From Bdellovibrio sp. (GTDB taxonomy: Bacteria; Myxococcota; SpSt-1050), in the NCBI GenBank assembly GCA_020725805.1, contig DYEF01000109.1, forward strand, positions 1 through 11,709: DNA of 11,709 bases, given 5' to 3'. The translations under genes were made by a program, and so were the position numbers. Shown here one piece after another: positions 7,372 through 11,709 of this stretch (the first letter of the stretch is position 1; the number at the start of each line of letters is the position of its first letter). The notes beneath the pieces were generated by a model that was not told the DNA's origin, made no database searches, and saw only the letters and a program-made list of their open reading frames with translations.

Positions 7372-8613
7372 ATGCATCATTTTAAGTACAAAAACGGAGA
7401 ACTTTATGCCGAAGAGATCCCCCTCTCTGAGCTTGCAGACAAATTCGGAACACCGCTTTATGTATACAGCCGAAAGACAATAGAGAGACATTTCAGAACG
7501 TATCTCGACGCATTCAGATACATCGAACATATTGTCTGTTTTGCGGTAAAATCCAATCCGAACCCTTCGATACTAAGGCTCCTTGCAAAGATGGGTGCCG
7601 GTGCGGATATCGTAAGCGGCGGTGAACTCTATCTCGCCCTCAAGGCAGGAATCCCTCCGGAAAAGATTGTCTACACAGGGGTAGGCAAGACCGAAGAGGA
7701 GATAAGATTTGCCTTAAAATCCGGTATTCTGATGTTCAACATCGAATCAGAGGAGGAACTGAGAGAGATCGACAATATTGCAAAGAAGATGGGAAAGAAG
7801 GCGAGAATAGGCCTGAGGGTCAATCCGGAGGTCGACGCAAAGACTCATCCGTATATCTCAACGGGACTCAAGAAATACAAATTCGGCATCCCTATTGAAA
7901 ACGCGCTTGAGTTATACATTTATGCAAAGAAACTAAAAAATGTCGAAATCACTGGTATTCATTCACACATTGGTTCACAGATAACTGCCACCGAACCGTT
8001 TATTCAGTCTTTATCAAATATAATCAGGCTCACAGACAACCTCAGACGGATAGGGATCACAATCAAATATCTCGACCTCGGAGGCGGACTCGGCATAAAA
8101 TACAAGGACGAAGAACCCCCGCTCCCCTCCGAATTGTCGATGGAGCTCAAGAATATCCTTATGGGTCAGGACGTAAAGATTATTCTCGAACCGGGGAGGT
8201 CGATTATCGGAAACGCCGGCATCCTTCTCGGAAAGGTCCTATATACCAAAAAGGCACACAAGACGTTCATCATAACAGACACAGGAATGAATGACCTGAT
8301 CAGACCAACTCTGTATCAGGCATATCATCAGATATTACCGGTCAAAAGGTCAAAACTTTCGAAAACTATTTTCGGAGACCTTGTAGGACCGATCTGCGAA
8401 TCGGGAGATTACATAGCAAAGGAAAGGGTCCTGCCGGCAATGAAAAGGGGAGATTATTTTGTGGTTATGAGTGCTGGTGCCTATGGGTTTTCGATGAGTT
8501 CCAACTACAATGCAAGGCCCAGAGTTGCCGAAGTGCTGGTCGACGGCAAGAAGGTCTCTCTTATCAGGAAGAGAGAGACATACGCTGACCTGACAAGAAA
8601 CTGCAGGATATAA
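7372..8613 (+). CDS. lysA: Diaminopimelate decarboxylase
   Basis: Decarboxylates meso-diaminopimelate to L-lysine, the last step of the pathway that LysC begins; PLP-dependent and cytoplasmic. The 413 residues match the fold-type III family length. Lys60 in FAVKSNP is the PLP Schiff-base lysine. HSHIGSQ (197-203), the glycine-rich DLGGGLG (235-241) and EPGRS (273-277) bind the cofactor phosphate. The active-site cysteine from the partner subunit is Cys342 in GPICESGD, and Tyr371 lies in SAGAYG. All signature residues are present, so I favour this over ornithine/arginine decarboxylase relatives; the adjacent lysC supports it. AGAGGAA lies a few bases before the ATG. The use of meso-diaminopimelate agrees with a Gram-negative wall. 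Confidence 0.96.
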   Translation: MHHFKYKNGELYAEEIPLSELADKFGTPLYVYSRKTIERHFRTYLDAFRYIEHIVCFAVKSNPNPSILRLLAKMGAGADIVSGGELYLALKAGIPPEKIVYTGVGKTEEEIRFALKSGILMFNIESEEELREIDNIAKKMGKKARIGLRVNPEVDAKTHPYISTGLKKYKFGIPIENALELYIYAKKLKNVEITGIHSHIGSQITATEPFIQSLSNIIRLTDNLRRIGITIKYLDLGGGLGIKYKDEEPPLPSELSMELKNILMGQDVKIILEPGRSIIGNAGILLGKVLYTKKAHKTFIITDTGMNDLIRPTLYQAYHQILPVKRSKLSKTIFGDLVGPICESGDYIAKERVLPAMKRGDYFVVMSAGAYGFSMSSNYNARPRVAEVLVDGKKVSLIRKRETYADLTRNCRI

Positions 8614-8623
8614 AAAGACAGAA

Positions 8624-9073
8624 ATGAGAGCAGTAATTCAGAGAGTCCTTTCCGCCTCCTGTGAAGTAAACGGGGAGATTACCGGTTCAATCGGACGGGG
8701 ACTTCTGGTATTTTTAGGTATCGGGAAGAATGACTCAGAATCCGATATTGAATATATTGCAGACAAGACAGTAAACCTGAGGATATTCGAAGACAATGAA
8801 AAGAAGATGAATCTCTCAGTCAGGGATATTGCAGGCTCGCTTCTGGTAATAAGCCAGTTCACCTTATATGGAGATGTGAGAAAAGGCCGCAGACCCTCAT
8901 TCGACCTTGCGATGATACCCGATGAGGCAGAGAGACTCTACGAAAGGGCCGTCGACATCTTCCGTAAAACAGGCATCAGGACAGAGACGGGAAGATTCAG
9001 GGAGATGATGAAGATATACCTTGTAAATGACGGACCCGTAACAATCCTTCTGGATTCGAAGAGATTATTCTGA
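8624..9073 (+). CDS. dtd: D-aminoacyl-tRNA deacylase
   Basis: Hydrolyses D-amino acids (and mischarged glycine) from tRNA, a cytoplasmic chirality proofreading step. The 149-residue length and the MRAVIQRV start are standard for bacterial DTD. The two signature motifs are intact: SQFTLYGD (77-84, with the conserved Thr80) and GPVT (137-140, holding the Gly-cisPro pair that rejects L-amino acids). KGRRPSF (87-93) is also typical. The ribosome site is weak (AAAAAGACAG), suggesting reliance on translation from lysA, which ends 10 bases upstream. The stop TGA overlaps the ATG of the next gene by one base. Its place after lysine genes is probably just operon packing; no functional link is evident. 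Confidence 0.95.
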   Translation: MRAVIQRVLSASCEVNGEITGSIGRGLLVFLGIGKNDSESDIEYIADKTVNLRIFEDNEKKMNLSVRDIAGSLLVISQFTLYGDVRKGRRPSFDLAMIPDEAERLYERAVDIFRKTGIRTETGRFREMMKIYLVNDGPVTILLDSKRLF

Positions 9074-10395
9074 TGAGAATTCTGTTTGTAATCCACGGCT
9101 TTCTGCCGTTTTCATCCACAGGGGTCGAAACCTATACATATACGCTTGCAAAGGCCCTGAGCAGGAAGAATGACGTCCTCGTTTATACCGCAAGGTTCGA
9201 CCCCCTTAAGAAAAAATATTCGGATTTCGATTACACATACAGCGGAATCAAAGTTAGAGGTTTTTACTACGACTCGGTATATAAGAATCTTTCTGAGACA
9301 TACAGAGACAGAAAACTGGATGAAAAATTTGCAGAAATAGTGAGAGAATTCAGACCCGACATAGTACACTTTCAGCATCTTATATTCCATTCTGCAGGTT
9401 ATACCGAAACCACCAGCGACCTGAAGATTCCCTCATTACTTACACTTCACGACTTTTATTACTTTTGTCCGAACCTCGGACAGAGATTATTTTTGGGCAG
9501 ATACCGGTGCAGAAACAAGATTCCCTTAAAATGCGCAATCTGTTACAGGACATCTAAACTGAATATCTCCCCGGTCGATACAAAAATCTACAAACAGACC
9601 GAAGGCAATTTCCTTTTTGAAAGAATCAGAGACTCTCTGCCTCATCTGAGTTATCTTGTCAAGGGATTGAGGTTATTACGGATTCATCCGACCCCTGACG
9701 AGATGCTCGAAAGGGAAAGAGAGATGCTTAAATTTCTCGGCAGAATAAACCTGTTAATCTCTCCCTCCCTGTATTACAAGAACTTTTACGAAGGATATAC
9801 CGGCCACAGCAATATAATTCATCTCGACTACGGATTCGAGAAAGCGGGGAAATACAGAAAAAAGAAGAAACAAAGCAGCAAACTAAGATTGGGATTCGCG
9901 GGGACTATCAGCAGACACAAGGGAGTTCACCTTCTGATAGAACTTGCAGAGAGACTGAAAGACTCCGTCAGAATCCTTATATGGGGAAACGATAAAAACG
10001 ACCTGATTCTGGCCAAAAGGCTCAAATCACAGAGAAATATAGAGTTCAGAGGTGAGTTCGGGCCCGAAGATAAAGGGAGAATATACGGGGAGATTGATTA
10101 TCTCGTTGTCCCGTCGGTCTGGGAGGAGAATTCACCGCTCGTGATACACGAAGCCCTCCTTTACGGCACCCCTGTAATTGCCTCCAGAAGAGGTGGGAAC
10201 CCGGAACTCATCAGGGAAGGGAGAAACGGATTTCTGTTTGATCCGGACGAAAGAGATTCATTGACAAATCTTATTAAAAAAATATTGCAGGAGAAAATCC
10301 GAATCGAAAAACCTGACTCATCTGTCGTAATGAATATTTCCAGACACAGAGAGGTTATTGAAAGATTATATGCAAATCTGCTCTCAAACAAGTAA
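9073..10395 (+). CDS. Glycosyltransferase family 4 (GT-B fold)
   Basis: Transfers a sugar from a nucleotide donor to an unknown acceptor at the cytoplasmic side of the inner membrane. The 440-residue product has the N-terminal acceptor domain pattern HGFLPFSSTGVETYTYTLAKAL (residues 8-29). LLTLHDFYYFCPN (122-134) is followed by a cysteine set (Cys132, Cys146, Cys154, Cys157) seen in many GT4 enzymes of surface-polysaccharide loci. The C-terminal donor domain starts near 271 (LRLGFAGTISRHKG), and the E-x7-E motif is Glu352/Glu360 in ENSPLVIHE, followed by ALLYGTPVIAS. A basic stretch (261-267) links the domains. No signal peptide. It is translationally coupled to dtd through a TGATG overlap. 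The acceptor could belong to lipopolysaccharide, exopolysaccharide or a glycolipid; no neighbour in this operon settles which. Confidence 0.88.
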   Translation: MRILFVIHGFLPFSSTGVETYTYTLAKALSRKNDVLVYTARFDPLKKKYSDFDYTYSGIKVRGFYYDSVYKNLSETYRDRKLDEKFAEIVREFRPDIVHFQHLIFHSAGYTETTSDLKIPSLLTLHDFYYFCPNLGQRLFLGRYRCRNKIPLKCAICYRTSKLNISPVDTKIYKQTEGNFLFERIRDSLPHLSYLVKGLRLLRIHPTPDEMLEREREMLKFLGRINLLISPSLYYKNFYEGYTGHSNIIHLDYGFEKAGKYRKKKKQSSKLRLGFAGTISRHKGVHLLIELAERLKDSVRILIWGNDKNDLILAKRLKSQRNIEFRGEFGPEDKGRIYGEIDYLVVPSVWEENSPLVIHEALLYGTPVIASRRGGNPELIREGRNGFLFDPDERDSLTNLIKKILQEKIRIEKPDSSVVMNISRHREVIERLYANLLSNK

Positions 10396-10552
10396 GGTTT
10401 TCATTTGTTTTTATTGCAGCAAAATTTTTATACATTGTCCTGTAATTCTTAATAGCGATAATACTACAAAATTCACTTTATTGGTCTATACACACTAGAG
10501 AAAGTAAAAAATGTCATTAAAACAGACTAAAAAGATAAATCTGTTCTGAATA
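10396..10552. other. AT-rich spacer between convergent operons
   Basis: Between the stops of the glycosyltransferase and lytic transglycosylase genes lie 157 AT-rich bases with several T and A runs and a short imperfect palindrome around TTGCAGCAA near 10420. Transcription from both sides must end here, but I see no GC-rich hairpin followed by a T run. No open frame has coding character. Confidence 0.6.
10521..10545 (-). terminator. Weak hairpin, possible terminator after the lytic transglycosylase gene
   Basis: AACAGA (10521-10526) and TCTGTT (10540-10545) form a 6-base stem with a 13-base loop, starting 7 bases beyond the minus-strand stop codon. On the minus strand it is followed by TTAATG and then a T run. 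The stem is AT-rich and the loop long, so it would be a poor intrinsic terminator. Confidence 0.2.
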
Positions 10553-11200
10553 TCAGTACATTGATAGCAGCTCGGTCTCGGTATTGACATTCACCCTGAA
10601 GCGGGCGGAGAGTATCTGGTAATTCAGAAGGATGATATGTGCATAGTAGTTCATAAGAATTGCTGTCTCTTCCGAAATCTCACCTTTTTTATAGCTTTTG
10701 AGCAGCCCTTCTCCCCCCAGATAGGCCATAAGCATATCTGTATAATTGCCGTATTTCTCCCTTAACCTCGAGAGTTCGGCCGTGCCCTTCTGGATGTTGG
10801 TATCTATATCATAGATATTTACCTGCACCTCGTCGAAATAACGAGGTATAAGCTGCATAAGTCCGGCGGCCCCGCGCGGCGAAAGAGAGAACGGATTATA
10901 TTCACTCTCCTTATAAATCACCGATGTAATAAACAGCGGGTCGAAATCGTACTTCAGGGAGTTTGAAATTATACTCTGGCTTATCTTCTCGACAAGACTA
11001 TACGAAAGGTCCCCGTTCTTACTCATTATCAGAAGCGAAATGGCGTTTCTCAGGCTCTCGTTGTTCTGTTCCTCGAGCGACCTGATACTCGTGCTGAAAT
11101 TCTCCTCGGTCCTGTTGTAATATCTGCCCGGAGACTGCGGATTGGAGCAGCCGTAGAAGATGACGACTGCCACCGCGGCATATTTAATTATTCTGCTCAT
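10553..11200 (-). CDS. SLT-domain lytic transglycosylase, lipoprotein
   Basis: Cleaves the MurNAc-GlcNAc bond of peptidoglycan to a 1,6-anhydro product, probably in the periplasm on a lipid anchor. From the chosen ATG the protein has 215 residues. The signal is MSRIIKYAAVAVVIFYGC with lipobox Cys18, followed by a polar linker. The SLT domain spans about 80-190. Catalytic Glu98 lies in VIYKESEYNP, followed by SPRGAAGLMQLIP (107-119) and NIQKGTAELSRL (135-146). The usual AYNAG segment reads AYLGG (159-163), an unusual change near the glycan-binding groove. An in-frame ATG at 11245 would add 15 charged residues before the signal. The internal ATG is preferred because it starts the signal peptide directly and has AGAGGA 6 bases upstream. 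It overlaps the preceding gene by 17 bases, indicating translational coupling. Confidence 0.85.
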   Translation of the reverse strand: MSRIIKYAAVAVVIFYGCSNPQSPGRYYNRTEENFSTSIRSLEEQNNESLRNAISLLIMSKNGDLSYSLVEKISQSIISNSLKYDFDPLFITSVIYKESEYNPFSLSPRGAAGLMQLIPRYFDEVQVNIYDIDTNIQKGTAELSRLREKYGNYTDMLMAYLGGEGLLKSYKKGEISEETAILMNYYAHIILLNYQILSARFRVNVNTETELLSMY

Positions 11201-11525
11201 CGACCATCCTCTGGAGTTTCTGAATCTTCTTGGCGACTCTCTCAAGCCTCTGGTTAAGCTCTGATAACTCAGGTCTGATATTCTGATAAAACCTTCTGTT
11301 GAGATAATTCAGTGACTTCAGGAATTTCTTCCTGCTCTGCCTGACGTAATTTCCGCAGACCGCCTCGTAATTATGTATTATCCTTTCGATCTCATTATTT
11401 TCTATTTCGGATTCGGGCAGCTTCGAAAGGAGGTATTTATACAGGTCGCTTACATTCTGCTCCTTTGCAAGCATCATATTCCTGATCATCTGTTCAAAGC
11501 GGTTTTTAAGAAAATCAATCGCCAT
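11184..11525 (-). CDS. Small basic coiled-coil protein, unknown function
   Basis: I do not recognise this 113-residue protein. It has no signal peptide or membrane segment. It is rich in Lys, Arg, Glu, Asn and Leu and is almost certainly mostly helical. The C-terminal part (about 84-110, from RPELSELNQRL to QRMVDEQ) has heptad-like spacing of Leu/Ile/Val suggesting a coiled coil. One cysteine (Cys57) is present. An in-frame stop 9 bases upstream of the ATG (with only CTG and GTT between) restricts the start to this codon or a later one. No ribosome site is visible, and the promoter boxes end about 10 bases before the ATG. It is the first gene of a two-gene unit with the lytic transglycosylase, which it overlaps by 17 bases. 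A role alongside that enzyme is possible but only by context. The overlap and the strong promoter argue that it is a real gene. Confidence 0.68.
   Translation of the reverse strand: MAIDFLKNRFEQMIRNMMLAKEQNVSDLYKYLLSKLPESEIENNEIERIIHNYEAVCGNYVRQSRKKFLKSLNYLNRRFYQNIRPELSELNQRLERVAKKIQKLQRMVDEQNN
11207..11212 (-). promoter_or_regulatory. Ribosome binding site fixing the lytic transglycosylase start
   Basis: AGAGGA on the minus strand lies 6 bases before the ATG at 11200, inside the 3' end of the coiled-coil gene. The alternative upstream ATG at 11245 would put a charged extension in front of the signal peptide, so this site supports the internal start. Confidence 0.6.
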
Positions 11526-11534
11526 AACCAGTTA

Positions 11535-11563
11535 ATCTTATCACATATGACACATTGTGTCAA
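11535..11563 (-). promoter_or_regulatory. Near-consensus sigma-70-type promoter for the coiled-coil/SLT operon
   Basis: On the minus strand, a perfect -35 box TTGACA (11563-11558) is followed after exactly 17 bases by TAAGAT (11540-11535). The -10 box is preceded by TGA, giving an extended -10 pattern (TGnTAAGAT). Transcription would start near 11528, about 3 bases before the ATG of the coiled-coil gene, giving an essentially leaderless mRNA. A perfect palindrome overlaps the -35 box. Confidence 0.6.
11548..11562. repeat. Perfect palindrome over the -35 box, candidate operator
   Basis: TGACACA and TGTGTCA form a perfect 7-base inverted repeat around a single central base. It covers five of six bases of the -35 hexamer and the adjacent spacer of the promoter at 11535-11563. 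The symmetry and placement fit a dimeric repressor site, but five arm bases coincide with the -35 consensus, so part of the symmetry could be chance. The cognate regulator is not in the window. Confidence 0.45.
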
Positions 11564-11709
11564 ATGGTTTTTTAGACGGGTGTTGTTCCAAAAGAGCTTT
11601 TTGCGTTGCACTGGGATATATGGAAAATGGGGTATCCCAGAGACCTCTTGATAAAAAATTCCCCCAACTCTACAGAGGGAAACACTACTTTTAAACATAC
11701 ATATTTCTT
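11564..11709. other. Right-end intergenic stretch, no gene recognised
   Basis: About 146 bases upstream of the coiled-coil operon to the window edge. Both strands have short open frames, but none has a ribosome site, a recognisable motif or neighbour-like codon use. The only structure seen is the inverted repeat at 11611-11640. It could be the edge of a mobile element or an upstream regulatory region; nothing here decides. Confidence 0.5.
11611..11640. repeat. 8-base inverted repeat (stem-loop)
   Basis: CTGGGATA (11611-11618) and TATCCCAG (11633-11640) are perfect inverted copies separated by 14 bases. Neither strand has a T run directly after the stem, so it does not look like an intrinsic terminator. 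It may be a protein-binding site, part of an element end, or chance. Confidence 0.4.

Noticed and set aside
11201-11245. Longer start for the lytic transglycosylase at 11245
   Set aside because: It adds 15 charged residues before the signal peptide and lengthens the overlap with the upstream gene, while the internal ATG has a ribosome site at the right distance.
11486-11698. 70-residue open frame on the minus strand
   Set aside because: It overlaps the promoter and start of the coiled-coil gene in another frame, has no ribosome site and shows no recognisable motif.
1-11709. CRISPR array, tRNA/rRNA, toxin-antitoxin or phage-defence system
   Set aside because: No regularly spaced direct repeats, structural RNA genes or defence-type domains were found on either strand.

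Overview
The window (11,709 bases, moderately AT-rich, arginine codons mostly AGA/AGG) looks like ordinary chromosome from a Gram-negative (diderm) bacterium. It encodes an outer-membrane-type beta-barrel protein, three probable lipoproteins, and the diaminopimelate branch of lysine and peptidoglycan precursor synthesis. No rRNA, tRNA or phylum-specific marker is present, so I do not name a lineage.

Layout. (a) 5-394: N-terminal remnant of a transposase that has lost its catalytic part. (b) 404-5857, minus strand: a tight three-gene operon with gaps of 12 and 15 bases. In transcription order it holds a GH5-fold exported protein whose catalytic residues are largely substituted, a large endoglycoceramidase-like GH5 lipoprotein with both catalytic glutamates intact, and a signal-peptide-bearing beta-barrel protein. 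(c) 5858-6120: divergent intergenic region with a good sigma-70-type promoter for the plus-strand operon and a weak candidate for the minus-strand one. (d) 6121-10395, plus strand: lysC, lysA, dtd and a family-4 glycosyltransferase, with gaps of 12 and 10 bases and then a one-base stop/start overlap. (e) 10396-10552: AT-rich spacer between convergent operons. (f) 10553-11525, minus strand: a small basic coiled-coil protein whose 3' end overlaps an SLT-type lytic transglycosylase lipoprotein. A near-consensus promoter lies so close to the first start codon that the transcript may be leaderless, and a perfect palindrome covers its -35 box. (g) 11564-11709: about 150 bases with an inverted repeat but no gene I can support.

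How the genes fit together. Operon (d) makes meso-diaminopimelate-derived lysine (LysC is the first committed step, LysA the last) and carries D-aminoacyl-tRNA proofreading plus a glycan-building enzyme. Operon (f) appears to act on peptidoglycan. Operon (b) is the most distinctive part: an active-looking glycolipid-hydrolase-like lipoprotein, a probable pseudo-glycosidase and an outer-membrane barrel in one transcript. This suggests a surface or periplasmic glycoconjugate binding, cleavage and transport unit. That function is inferred from motifs and gene order; the substrate is unknown.
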